From: Bacillota bacterium | GTDB taxonomy: Bacteria > Bacillota > Sulfobacillia > JAIMAT01 | Direction of reading: 5' to 3' | DNA: 64,000 nt | Assembly (NCBI GenBank): GCA_029961055.1 | Contig: JASBVM010000023.1 | Location: 1 to 64,000, forward strand | Shown: piece after piece, positions 1-7,619 of the stretch | Layout of the letters: every line of letters starts with the position of its first letter | Position numbering within the stretch: the stretch's first letter is position 1 | The notes under the pieces: model-generated | Database searches by the model: none | What the model was told of the DNA's origin: nothing | Seen by the model: only the letters and a program-made list of their open reading frames with translations | Made by a program: the position numbers and the translations under genes

Positions 1-1
1 C

Positions 2-232
2 GAGTACCTGAACAAGATGCAGGACCGCGTGATCAGGTTCGTCGTCGAAAATTCGAGAATCAGCGAGGAGAAGTTCCGCGAGCTGATGTTCAGCACGGGG
101 GAGCTGGCGCAGGACGTGGGCACGATCCTGGTGGGACGCGAGGCGGTGGAGGTGGGCCTGATCCAGCAGGAAGGCGGCATCGCCGACGCCCACCGGGCGC
201 TGCGCGAGATGATCGCGGGAGGTGCCGGCTGA
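2..232 (+). CDS. tepA: TepA/ClpP-like protease, C-terminal fragment
   Basis: The gene enters from outside the window and only about 76 C-terminal residues are visible. The segment around MQDRVIRFV, the motif SEEKFRELMFSTGEL and the tail (GREAVEVGLI, GGIADA) match the end of the ClpP-fold translocation-enhancing protein TepA (YmfB) of Bacillus. TepA is a serine peptidase of the ClpP/SppA group. In Bacillota it sits just before ylzJ and spoIIIE, as here. The catalytic Ser and His would lie upstream, so activity cannot be judged. The TGA stop overlaps the ATG of the next gene (ATGA), which suggests translational coupling. The family call rests on the tail sequence plus synteny. Confidence 0.8.
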   Translation, partial: EYLNKMQDRVIRFVVENSRISEEKFRELMFSTGELAQDVGTILVGREAVEVGLIQQEGGIADAHRALREMIAGGAG

Positions 233-480
233 TGCTCTGGACGATCGCCCCGCCGGAGATGATCTGGGGAGAGGGGTGGAGCCGGGTGGCGAAGCCCCCT
301 TCCTACGAGGAAGCGCAGGTGGGGGGCAGGCGGCTCTTGGTCGAGCGGGGAGCGGACGGGCGGCGGCGCGTCGTCCGCCTCCTCTCGACAGATCCGGCGG
401 ACTTCCTCGACGCGCGCTTCCAGCCGGGGACGGTCCTGCCGGAGCCGCTGCCGGAAGGGGGTGGCAGGGCCGCGATATAA
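232..480 (+). CDS. ylzJ: YlzJ-like small protein
   Basis: An 82-residue protein starts at the ATG that overlaps the tepA stop. The N-terminus (MLWTIAPPEMIWGEG) resembles the short YlzJ proteins found between tepA and spoIIIE in spore formers. The function of the family is unknown. The protein is soluble, rich in Arg and Gly, and has no signal peptide or membrane segment. Identification depends on the N-terminal pattern, the size and the position between tepA and ftsK/spoIIIE. A TATAAT hexamer occurs at its 3' end (476-481), just upstream of uppP, but I see no good -35 with it. Confidence 0.7.
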   Translation: MLWTIAPPEMIWGEGWSRVAKPPSYEEAQVGGRRLLVERGADGRRRVVRLLSTDPADFLDARFQPGTVLPEPLPEGGGRAAI

Positions 481-517
481 TGGTCGGGACTCCGGAGGGG
501 AGGGTGTTCCGACCTCG

Positions 518-1348
518 ATGGCACTCTGGGAGGCGCTGGTGCTCGGGGTGGTCCAAGGGCTGACGGAGTTCCTGCCCGTCTCCAGCTCGGGCCACCTGAC
601 GCTGGTCCAATTCCTGATGGGTTTCCAGGGCAGAGCGCAGGAGATGCTGGCCTTCGACGTGCTGCTCCACCTGGGGACCTTCCTGGCCGTAGTCCTCTAT
701 TTCGCGCGCGACATCGTGGCGCTGATCGCCGGCTTCTTCACCGGCCTGGGCGCGCTCCTGGGGCGCCGCTCCGCCTGGGCCGACGTCTGGCGGGAGCCGA
801 ACTTCCGCACGGCCCTCCTGGTGCTGATCGGGAGCATCCCCACCGGACTGATGGGAATCTTGCTGCAGTCGTTCTTCGAATCGCTCTACAACTCGCTCCT
901 GGCGGTAGCGGTGGGTTGGCTGGCCACCGCTGCGCTCCTCTGGTGGGTCGACCAGCTGGGCCACCACGGGCGGCGGGCGAGCCAGAGCGGCGCGGGGGCG
1001 GCGCTCTGGACCGGCTTCATGCAGGGCATGGCGATCGCGCCGGGGCTCTCCCGCTCCGGCGCGACGGTGGCGGGGGCGCTGATGGCGGGGATGGAGCGGA
1101 GGGAGGCGGCGCGCTTCTCCTTCCTGTTGGCGTTGCCGGCGATCCTGGGCGCGGCGCTGGTCGAGCTGCGGCACGTGACCGGCCTGGCCGGCGGCGTGGA
1201 ACTGGCGGCCGGCTTCCTGGCGGCGACGCTGTCGGGCATGGTGGCCATCCGCTGGCTCCTCCAGGCGCTCACCCGGGGGAGTCTCCGCCCCTTCGCCGTC
1301 TACTGCGCGCTCCTGGGCGTCGTGGTGGCGGCCTGGCAACTGCTTTGA
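518..1348 (+). CDS. uppP: Undecaprenyl-diphosphate phosphatase UppP (BacA family)
   Basis: A 276-residue integral membrane enzyme that removes a phosphate from undecaprenyl diphosphate and so recycles the lipid carrier for peptidoglycan and other wall polymers. The two family signatures are present: EFLPVSSSGHL at residues 17-27, with the catalytic Glu and the Ser/His region, and PGLSRSGAT near residue 178. About seven or eight hydrophobic segments fit the family, and the length matches E. coli BacA (273 aa). I chose the ATG at 518 because homology begins at once (MALWEALVLGVVQG) and a GGAGGGGAGGG purine tract lies upstream. The open frame extends further 5', but that part is not conserved in character. 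Confidence 0.95.
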   Translation: MALWEALVLGVVQGLTEFLPVSSSGHLTLVQFLMGFQGRAQEMLAFDVLLHLGTFLAVVLYFARDIVALIAGFFTGLGALLGRRSAWADVWREPNFRTALLVLIGSIPTGLMGILLQSFFESLYNSLLAVAVGWLATAALLWWVDQLGHHGRRASQSGAGAALWTGFMQGMAIAPGLSRSGATVAGALMAGMERREAARFSFLLALPAILGAALVELRHVTGLAGGVELAAGFLAATLSGMVAIRWLLQALTRGSLRPFAVYCALLGVVVAAWQLL

Positions 1349-1392
1349 GCGGGCCGAGGAGGACGAAGCCGGGCAAGGCGGGGGAGAGAAGG

Positions 1393-3855
1393 ATGCAGCG
1401 AGCGAGGGGCTCGGACCGCACCGCCCGCCGGGCGCGCTCGGCCCGGCCGGCCCGGGCGCCCCTGCCCGAGCCGCTCCGCCGCGAGCTGGCCGCCCTGGCG
1501 GTGGGCGTCTTCGCCGTCCTGCTGGGCGGCGCGCTGGCCGGCGCGCCCATGGGGCCGGCCGGCCGCGGCGTCCGAGCGGCGCTTCTGGCGCTCTTCGGAT
1601 GGGTGGCCTGGGCGGCGCCGCTCCTCCTGGCGGCGGTGGCCCTGGCGCTCCTGCGCGCGTCCGCGCCTCCGGGCGGGCGGGGGCGGGCCGCGGGCGCAGC
1701 GCTTCTTTTCGCCGACCTTGCGGGCTGGGCCTCGCTGATCCGGCCGGGAAGCTGGTCGCAGGCGCTGGCGGGACAGGCGGGGGGCGGCCTTCTGGGCACG
1801 GCGGTCTGGGCCGCTCTGAGGTCCGGCCTCGGGCGCTTCGGCGGCACCGTCCTCCTGGCGGCGGCGGGCCTGGCGGGGCTGCTTCTGCTGACGGGGAGCC
1901 CGGTGAGCGGCTGGGCGGGAAAGGCGGCTTCGGCCGCCCGCGCCTTCTTTGCGGCGCTCTGGTCGGCGCTGGACGACTTCCTCTTCGAACAGGTGGAGGA
2001 GCCACCGGCTGGTGTCTCGCCGGCGTCGGGAGGACCGGGGACACCCGCGACCGAGGTGGCCGAGGGCGGGCCGAGGCCCGAAGGCGGCGTCGCGGCGCGG
2101 CCGCTCTCCGAGGCCGCCGGCGTCCTTCCCGCGGGGGGTTCCGGCCCGGCCCCTACCGAGCCGCCGGACTCTCCCGCTCCGCCTGCGGCGGACCTGCCCA
2201 TCCCGCCGCGCATGCCGATGGCCGCGCCTGCGGAGGATCTCCTCTCGGGCGGTGCGGCGGAGGCCGGGGCGCGGCCTTCCGCGGGGCGGGCGGCCCCGGA
2301 CGGATCCGGCGCGCCGCCGGGGCGCGCCGCGGCCGGTCGGCGGCGCGAGCGAGAGGGCCGGGCAACGGGGATCCAGCTTCCGCCGCTCGACTTGCTCGCC
2401 CGGCCTGTTCCGGGCCGGGTGGGGGCGGACCGCGAGGAAGACCTCCGCCAGGAGGCGGCGCTGCTGGAGTCGACGCTGCGCAGCTTCGGCGTCGAGACGA
2501 CGCTGGCCGGCGTCTACCGCGGCCCGGCCGTCACCCGCTTCGAGCTCCAGCCGGCGCCCGGCGTCAAGGTGGCGCGGATCGTCGCCCTGGCCGACGACAT
2601 CGCGCTGGCGCTGGCGGCGCCGGAGGTGCGCGTGGTGGCGCCGGTTCCGGGCAAGTCGGTGCTGGGGATCGAGGTGCCCAACAAGCACGTCACGCCGGTG
2701 ACGCTGCGCGAGGTGCTGGAATCGCCGGCCTTCCAGAACGCGCGCTCCCGCCTCACGGTCGCCATCGGCAAGGACATCGGCGGGCGCCCGATCGTGGCCA
2801 CGCTGGACGACATGCTCCACGTGCTCATCGCCGGCGCCACCGGCTCCGGCAAGAGCGTCTGCATCAACACCCTCATCACCAGCCTGCTCTTCAAGGCGCG
2901 CCCGCAGGACGTCCGGCTCCTCCTCATCGACCCCAAGCGGGTCGAGCTGAGCGGCTACGAGGGGTTGCCGCACCTCCTGGCACCGGTGATCACCGACCCG
3001 AAGAAGTCGGCGGGCGCCATGCGCTGGCTGGTGCGCGAGATGGAGCGGCGCTACGAGCTCTTCGCGGAGTGGCGGGTGCGCGACATCGACCGCTTCAACC
3101 AGGCGGTGCTCCGGGACGGGAGCCCGGCGCTTCCTTACATCGTCGTCGTCGTGGACGAGCTGGCCGACCTGATGATGGTGGCCCCGCGCGAGATCGAGGA
3201 GGCGATCCAGCGGCTGGCCCAGATGGCGCGGGCGGCCGGGATCCACCTGGTGCTGGCGACCCAGAGGCCCAGCGTCGACGTGATCACCGGCGTGATCAAG
3301 GCCAACATCCCCTCGCGCATCGCCTTCGCGGTCAGCTCGCAGGTCGACTCGCGGACCATCCTGGACATGGCGGGCGCCGAGAAGCTGCTGGGCAAGGGCG
3401 ACATGCTCTTCTACCCGCTGGGTGCGGCCAAGCCGGTCCGGGCGCAGGGCGCCTACGTCTCCGAGCGGGAGCTGGAGCGGGTGCTCACCTTCCTGCGCGA
3501 CCAGGCGTCGCCGGAGTACCTGCTCGAGGCCGGCGCCCCGCTCGACGACGAGGAAGAGACCACCGGCGAGGAGGACGATCCGCTCCTCTCCGAGGCGATC
3601 CGCGTCGTGGTGGAGAACCACCAGGCCTCCGTCTCCATCCTCCAGAGGCGGCTTCGCGTCGGCTACACGCGGGCCGGCCGGCTCATCGACATCATGGAGC
3701 GGCGCGGCATCGTCGGCCCGTATCAGGGTCCGAAGCCGCGCGAGGTCCTGATGACGTCCGAGACCTATGCCCGTCTTTACGGCGACGGCGGCCGCCCGGA
3801 CCCTTCCGGCGGCGCGACGCCTGCCGGCCCGTCTTCCTCTCCTGGCAAGGGTTGA
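1393..3855 (+). CDS. ftsK: DNA translocase FtsK/SpoIIIE
   Basis: An 820-residue DNA pump that moves chromosomal DNA through the septum during division or into the forespore. Residues about 30-200 form four hydrophobic segments. They are followed by a long Pro/Ala/Gly-rich linker (about 200-330) and then the motor. Walker A is GATGSGKS, with its Lys near residue 487. The Walker B region is YIVVVVDELADLMM, and the ATQRPSVDVITG motif follows. The C-terminal gamma winged helix (VGYTRAGRLIDIMERRGIVG) reads DNA orientation sequences. The start at 1393 follows GGGGAGAGAAGG; the open frame continues upstream inside uppP but is unlikely to be used. The position next to tepA-ylzJ matches spoIIIE, and sequence alone does not separate a vegetative FtsK from a sporulation SpoIIIE role. 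Confidence 0.95.
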   Translation: MQRARGSDRTARRARSARPARAPLPEPLRRELAALAVGVFAVLLGGALAGAPMGPAGRGVRAALLALFGWVAWAAPLLLAAVALALLRASAPPGGRGRAAGAALLFADLAGWASLIRPGSWSQALAGQAGGGLLGTAVWAALRSGLGRFGGTVLLAAAGLAGLLLLTGSPVSGWAGKAASAARAFFAALWSALDDFLFEQVEEPPAGVSPASGGPGTPATEVAEGGPRPEGGVAARPLSEAAGVLPAGGSGPAPTEPPDSPAPPAADLPIPPRMPMAAPAEDLLSGGAAEAGARPSAGRAAPDGSGAPPGRAAAGRRREREGRATGIQLPPLDLLARPVPGRVGADREEDLRQEAALLESTLRSFGVETTLAGVYRGPAVTRFELQPAPGVKVARIVALADDIALALAAPEVRVVAPVPGKSVLGIEVPNKHVTPVTLREVLESPAFQNARSRLTVAIGKDIGGRPIVATLDDMLHVLIAGATGSGKSVCINTLITSLLFKARPQDVRLLLIDPKRVELSGYEGLPHLLAPVITDPKKSAGAMRWLVREMERRYELFAEWRVRDIDRFNQAVLRDGSPALPYIVVVVDELADLMMVAPREIEEAIQRLAQMARAAGIHLVLATQRPSVDVITGVIKANIPSRIAFAVSSQVDSRTILDMAGAEKLLGKGDMLFYPLGAAKPVRAQGAYVSERELERVLTFLRDQASPEYLLEAGAPLDDEEETTGEEDDPLLSEAIRVVVENHQASVSILQRRLRVGYTRAGRLIDIMERRGIVGPYQGPKPREVLMTSETYARLYGDGGRPDPSGGATPAGPSSSPGKG

Positions 3856-3942
3856 GCGGAGAGCCGCCCCGCGCCCTCCGCATACTACGACCGTCACTTG
3901 CCGCCGGGCGCATCTTCGGCCCGGCAGGAAGGAGGCGGTCGT

Positions 3943-5052
3943 ATGCGTATCTGCGGCAGGGCCTCGCGGGCCGGCCTGGTGCTGCTGCTGGCGGCGGCGG
4001 TCCTGCTGGGGGCCGGCTGCGCCGGTGGCCGGACCGCCCAGAAGGTTCCCGGCCCCTCCCAGCCGGGGAACAGGACCGGCAGGCCGGCGACCTCGGCCAC
4101 CTTGCCGTCGGAGCACGGCAAGCCGCTGAGCCGGCACACGGGTCCGCTCAAGGTGCTGGCCTTTTACGACGACCAGTACGAGAAGCCGCGCGGCCAGGTG
4201 CTCACCCTGGTCCGCCAGAACAGGGACCTGATCTCCTACCTGGCGCCCTTCTGGTACAAGGTGCAGGCGGACGGGAGCCTCATCGACAACAGCGAGGCGG
4301 ACCTGAAGAAGTTCGCCCGAGAGAACCGCATCCTGCTCCAGCCGCTCTTCACCAACGCCGGTGGCAACGACGCCGTGCTTCTGGATCCGGCCGCCCGGGC
4401 CCGCGCCGTCGAGAACATCGTGGCAGCGGTGCAGAAGAACGGCTACGCCGGGGCCAGCATCGACTTCCAGCTGCTCAAGCCCGAGTCCCGCGACGGCCTG
4501 AGCGCCTTCGTGGCCGCGCTCAGCCAGCGGCTCCACGCCATGGGCAAGGTGGTCACCGTGGACGTGATCCCGGCGCTCACCGCCAACGGACCGCGCAGCG
4601 CCTACGACTACGCGGCCCTGGGCAAGAGCGCCGACCAGGTGGTCCTGATGACGTACGACCGGCACAGTGACGGCTCGCCGCCCGGTTCGGTGGCGCCGCT
4701 GGCCTGGGTCGACGCGGCCGTGCGCGAGGCCATCTCCGTGATCCCGCCCGACAGGGTGATCCTCGGCCTGGCCGCCTACGGCTACGACTGGCCGCAAGGA
4801 AGCACCCAGGCGCGCTCGATCCCGCTCAAGAACATTCCGCGTGGCCCGCATATCCAGCGGACACCGGCGGCCGTCCCCTACTACACCTACGTGGCCGCCG
4901 ACGGGACCCGGCACGAGGTCTGGTTCGAAGACGACAAGTCCATCGTCAAGAAGATCCAGATCGCCAAGAAGTACGGGCTTCACGGCCTGGCCGTCTGGCG
5001 GGTGGGGTACGAGACCGCCGGCTTCTGGAACGCGATCCGCCGGAACCGGTGA
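3943..5052 (+). CDS. Lipoprotein with GH18-like domain, catalytic Glu replaced by Gln
   Basis: A 369-residue secreted protein. Residues 1-26 are a lipoprotein signal (Arg-rich start, long Leu/Ala core, LLGAGC with Cys26 as the lipidated residue). A Pro/Thr-rich linker is followed by a glycoside hydrolase family 18 fold of the YaaH/spore-germination type. It contains the strand leading to SIDFQLL (Asp174, Gln176), then VLMTYD and VILGLAAYGYDWP. In active GH18 enzymes this strand ends in a catalytic Glu (DxxDxDxE). Here the position is Gln176, so hydrolysis is doubtful and glycan binding is an alternative role. The ATG at 3943 has GGAGG upstream. A strong terminator follows, so the gene is probably the last of its transcription unit. 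Confidence 0.8.
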   Translation: MRICGRASRAGLVLLLAAAVLLGAGCAGGRTAQKVPGPSQPGNRTGRPATSATLPSEHGKPLSRHTGPLKVLAFYDDQYEKPRGQVLTLVRQNRDLISYLAPFWYKVQADGSLIDNSEADLKKFARENRILLQPLFTNAGGNDAVLLDPAARARAVENIVAAVQKNGYAGASIDFQLLKPESRDGLSAFVAALSQRLHAMGKVVTVDVIPALTANGPRSAYDYAALGKSADQVVLMTYDRHSDGSPPGSVAPLAWVDAAVREAISVIPPDRVILGLAAYGYDWPQGSTQARSIPLKNIPRGPHIQRTPAAVPYYTYVAADGTRHEVWFEDDKSIVKKIQIAKKYGLHGLAVWRVGYETAGFWNAIRRNR

Positions 5053-5083
5053 GCGGGCGGAAGCCGTGGGTGTGGGCGAGAAG

Positions 5084-5128
5084 GCAGGCGACGGGCGCCC
5101 GAGGCCCCGTCGCCTGCTTCCTTTCGCC
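5084..5128. terminator. Bidirectional terminator between convergent genes
   Basis: A perfect 12-bp stem (5084-5095 with 5106-5117) closes a 10-nt loop and is followed by TTCCTTT on the + strand. It lies between the GH18-like lipoprotein gene and the convergent minus-strand gene and could stop transcription from both sides. Confidence 0.75.
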
Positions 5129-5161
5129 CCGTCTCGGGCTTTTCGCCCCGCCCGGGCTGCT

Positions 5162-6049
5162 TCAGGTCAGCTGCCGGAGCCTGCGCTTGGCGGCCCGGAC
5201 CAGGGAGGCCGGCCCCCGCGCCGCCCCGCCTTCCTGGTCGGGCTGGCCTTGTCCCTGTCCCTGCCCGGACTCCTGGCTGCCGTCGCCACCGTTCCGCGAG
5301 CGGCGGAGTCCCCTGGGAGCGAGGCCCGAGCCGGAGGAACCGTCCTGTGAGCCGCCCGCCGCCATGGAGACACCTCCACCGCCGCCCTGCCGGGGGCCGG
5401 CCTGCTGGGAGAGCTGCTCGATCCGGTTGGCGATCTGTTCCGTCTCCTGGAGAACGTTGCGCAGGCGGGCCAGGTTGTCGATCAGCTGCTGGGCGATCTG
5501 GCCCGCCGGGTCAGCCTGGCCGCTTGGGGCCCAGCCGGAGCCGGCCTGCTGCTGCGGCTGGGCTCCGGCCTGTCCGGGTGCGGATCCGCTGGGACTGGCG
5601 AGCCGGATCTGGCGGCGCCGCAGACGACCGGCGCGCAACCCCGCGCCGGCCGTCCCGCTGACGCCGAGGGGCGGGCCCATCTCCCCGGCGACTCCGGCGG
5701 CCCCCATCCCCGCCGCTCCGGTTCCGGAGCCCCCACCGGCCTGGGCAACGCCACGCGTCATCCGCATCCTGCGTCCCGCGCCCCCCGCCGCGGCGCCGGC
5801 GCCGCGCCCGTACCCAGCCGGACCGCCATCGGAGCCAGCGATGGCGCCGGCGCCGGCCTGGCCGGCCGGGCTTCGGCCTTCGGGCCCCTGGTACCAGCCG
5901 CCCTGCGGCCCGGCCGCGGCAGGCGCGCCCGAGCCCTCCCGGCCGGAGAGGAGAGAGGCCAGTTCCTCCCGGATCATCGCTCGCAGCATCTGGTCGGCAC
6001 CGCCTGCCTGACCCGCCACGGAGAGGATCACTCCCTTGTCTGGGCTCAC
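5162..6049 (-). CDS. Unrecognised Gly/Ala/Gln-rich protein
   Basis: I do not recognise this 295-residue protein. The N-terminal 35 residues look globular and helical (ADQMLRAMIREELASLLSG). A low-complexity Gly/Ala/Pro stretch follows, then an amphipathic helix near residues 180-215 (LIDNLARLRNVLQETEQIA) and a Gly/Gln/Ser-rich, basic C-terminus. The minus strand is preferred over the overlapping open frame on the other strand because its third codon positions are almost all G or C, while the other frame yields an improbable Trp/Cys/Pro-rich product. The GTG at 6049 has no clear Shine-Dalgarno site; the internal GTG 12 codons further on, or the ATG at Met20-21, are alternatives. The composition resembles spore-coat-like or phasin-like proteins, but that is only an impression. 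Confidence 0.5.
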   Translation of the reverse strand: MSPDKGVILSVAGQAGGADQMLRAMIREELASLLSGREGSGAPAAAGPQGGWYQGPEGRSPAGQAGAGAIAGSDGGPAGYGRGAGAAAGGAGRRMRMTRGVAQAGGGSGTGAAGMGAAGVAGEMGPPLGVSGTAGAGLRAGRLRRRQIRLASPSGSAPGQAGAQPQQQAGSGWAPSGQADPAGQIAQQLIDNLARLRNVLQETEQIANRIEQLSQQAGPRQGGGGGVSMAAGGSQDGSSGSGLAPRGLRRSRNGGDGSQESGQGQGQGQPDQEGGAARGPASLVRAAKRRLRQLT

Positions 6050-6162
6050 CCCGGGCTAGCTTGCCAGCCGTCCCGGCGCGCTATTCCGGAAGAGCGGGCG
6101 GGCCGCCTCCGCCGGGCGCCCCGCCCGCTCCCGGTGCGCCCGCCACGGGCGCTGGCACGGGT

Positions 6163-6350
6163 CTGCAAGTCCCCTATGGGAGTGGGTAGCGACAACCGCT
6201 AGCCGAGGGCAACGGGGTCCGCGAACGGAGCGAAACCCGAGGCTACCGAGGGACGGTCGGGTGGATGGGGCCGGCTGCTGGAGCGGTGGTCCGGCGCGGG
6301 CAGATCCCTCAACCTGCCCGACGCAACTGCGTGATCAGGCCGGACGGCGA
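6163..6350. other. Hairpin-rich region without a clear gene; possible structured RNA
   Basis: The 509-bp gap 6050-6558 has no convincing coding gene. From about 6163 it holds consecutive hairpins: TCCC/GGGA around a CTAT loop; an 8-bp stem with one mismatch (GGGTAGCG/CGCTAGCC, 6184-6204); TCCG/CGGA with a CGAA loop; ACCG/CGGT near 6245; a 7-bp stem CGGGCAG/CTGCCCG (6297-6303 with 6314-6320); and ACGC/GCGT at 6321-6332. The run AGTCCCCTATGGGAG followed by GCTAGCCGAGGGCAA reminds me of group II intron domain I or of the scaffold RNAs linked to IscB (HEARO/omega RNA). No reverse transcriptase or nuclease gene is next to it, so it could be a relic or a solo element. The strand is uncertain. Confidence 0.35.
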
Positions 6351-6558
6351 CGGCCGCGCGGTCTTCGGCCACTACACGGCGGCCGAGATCCGGGAGTTCG
6401 GGATCCGAGACGCTGCGAGCCGGGCCGGTCCCGTGCCCGCCGCGGGCGAAAAGCCGCTCCCGCTCCGGGGTAACGGTGGCTGGGACTGCTCGCCGCACGG
6501 TGGACGGTGTGGCGGCGACGGTGCCGTGACCGGTAGAATGCGAGCAGGAGCGATGGAG

Positions 6559-7287
6559 ATGCCCTTCACGGTGGAGGACCTCCGGGATCTTTTGAGACTT
6601 TTGGACGAGCACCCGGAGTGGAAGCGCGAGGTGCGCAGGGCGGTCTTGGCCGACGATATCCTGGAGCTTCCCCGGATCGTGCGGGAGCTCGTGGAGGCGC
6701 AAAGGCGGACCGAGGCGCGCCTGGATTCGCTGGCGGCGCGGGTGGAGGAGCTCGCCGAGGCGCAGAGGCGGACCGAGGCGCGCCTGGATTCGCTGGCGGC
6801 GCGGGTGGAAGAGCTCGCCGAGGCGCAGAAGCGGACCGAGGAGACCGTTCAGCGGCTCGTGACCGATGTCGCCCGGCTCAACGGCTCCGAGCTCGAGCGC
6901 AGGTTCCGCGAGAACGCGCCCGCCTACCTGAGCCGCCGTTACCGGCGCGGACGGCTTCTGTCGAAGCAGGAGCTGATGGACGCGCTGGACGACGCCGTGG
7001 ACGGAGGGCGTCTGAGCGCAGTGGAGGCCGAGGTGATTCACGGGGCGATCCGTGCGGCCGACGCCGTGGTTCGCGCCCGCGACCCCGAGGGAGAACTCTG
7101 GTTGGTGGCCGAGGTCTCCCAGGTGGTCGACCGCAAGGACGTGGCGCGGGCCAAGGAGCGGGCTGAAGCGCTGGCGAAGCTGGGTGTGCGGACGTTACCC
7201 GGTGTCGCGGGGCTCCGCTTCACGGAGGGGGCGGAAAGCCTCCTGGCCGAGGGCGGTGTGGAGCGCTGGAACTTGGAGGACGACTGA
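6559..7287 (+). CDS. Coiled-coil protein with degenerate PD-(D/E)XK-like C-terminal domain
   Basis: A 242-residue protein of unknown function. An N-terminal helical part ([19 protein letters not shown]) leads into a coiled coil built of two nearly identical 21-residue units plus a partial third (residues about 46-94). The C-terminal domain, with its strand [15 protein letters not shown], resembles the DUF3782-type nuclease-fold proteins common in cyanobacteria and thermophiles, in which the catalytic residues are often eroded. I chose the ATG at 6559 because AGGAG (6546-6550) lies 8 nt upstream; the ATG at 6553 is too close to it. Family membership is an inference from general appearance, and the gene may be mobile. 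Confidence 0.6.
   Translation: MPFTVEDLRDLLRLLDEHPEWKREVRRAVLADDILELPRIVRELVEAQRRTEARLDSLAARVEELAEAQRRTEARLDSLAARVEELAEAQKRTEETVQRLVTDVARLNGSELERRFRENAPAYLSRRYRRGRLLSKQELMDALDDAVDGGRLSAVEAEVIHGAIRAADAVVRARDPEGELWLVAEVSQVVDRKDVARAKERAEALAKLGVRTLPGVAGLRFTEGAESLLAEGGVERWNLEDD
6694..6841 (+). repeat. Tandem 63-bp in-frame repeat
   Basis: Two almost identical 63-bp units (6694-6756 and 6757-6819) are followed by a partial third copy (6820-6841). Each unit encodes 21 residues, three heptads of the coiled coil, and the few differences seen are single bases. The near-identity at DNA level suggests a recent duplication or slippage event that lengthened the coiled coil. Confidence 0.9.
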
Positions 7288-7306
7288 GGAGTCGGAGGAT
7301 GGAACT

Positions 7307-7380
7307 GCCAGCCTAGCTCAACGGCAGAGCGGCCGCCTCGTAAGTGGCAGACGCCGGTTCGACCCCGGCGGCTGGCTCCA
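7307..7380 (+). tRNA. tRNA-Thr (anticodon CGT)
   Basis: A full cloverleaf is visible. The acceptor stem GCCAGCC pairs with GGCTGGC. The D arm is GCTC/GAGC. The anticodon stem GCCGC/GTGGC carries loop CTCGTAA with anticodon CGT. The T arm is GCCGG-TTCGACC-CCGGC, followed by discriminator T and an encoded CCA. It reads ACG threonine codons. A terminator follows 20 nt later, so the gene can form a short transcript of its own or end the transcript of the coiled-coil gene. Confidence 0.95.
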
Positions 7381-7399
7381 AAGATCACACATTTCGTGG

Positions 7400-7421
7400 A
7401 GCGGCCGTCCGGCCGCTTTTT
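7400..7421 (+). terminator. Rho-independent terminator after tRNA-Thr
   Basis: A 7-bp stem (AGCGGCC with GGCCGCT, loop GTCC) is followed directly by a T tract. It is placed correctly to end the tRNA transcript. Confidence 0.85.
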
Positions 7422-7550
7422 GCGGTGGGCGGCGCCAAGATGAACGCGATTCGCGGATGGCGGCGGCACAACCGAGCGTTTCGCCTTGTCAGGGTGAGCG
7501 ACCGGGAAGCCGCCGGATGCGGCCCCTCTCGTCCGCGGGTGTGCGAAGAA

Positions 7551-7567
7551 GGGGGCTGGCCGCCCCC
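7551..7567 (-). terminator. Possible terminator of the transaminase gene
   Basis: A 6-bp stem (GGGGGC/GCCCCC, loop TGGCC) lies about 50 nt past the stop of the minus-strand dat gene. Read on the minus strand it is followed by TTCTTC, a weak U-containing tail. Nothing else is evident in 7422-7619. Confidence 0.4.
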
Positions 7568-7619
7568 CCTCCTGCTCGATCCGGGTCTCCCGGGCTCCGG
7601 GCCTGCCCTGTTCGCTCGC

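Noticed and set aside
1300-4983. Very long open frame on the strand opposite ftsK and the GH18-like gene
   Set aside because: At this GC content stop codons are rare, so long antisense frames are expected. The product is low in hydrophobic core, rich in Arg/Pro/His, and the ftsK motifs on the + strand are unambiguous.
5049-6011. Open frame on the + strand opposite the Gly/Ala/Gln-rich gene
   Set aside because: It encodes an improbable Trp/Cys/Pro-rich protein with poor codon bias, and a terminator lies inside its 5' part.
6694-6841. Possible CRISPR or intergenic repeat array
   Set aside because: The period is 63 bp with no spacers, and the units are in frame within a coding coiled coil.
7344-7619. 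Open frame running out of the tRNA toward the transaminase region
   Set aside because: It overlaps the tRNA, a terminator and antisense sequence of dat, and shows no recognisable protein features.
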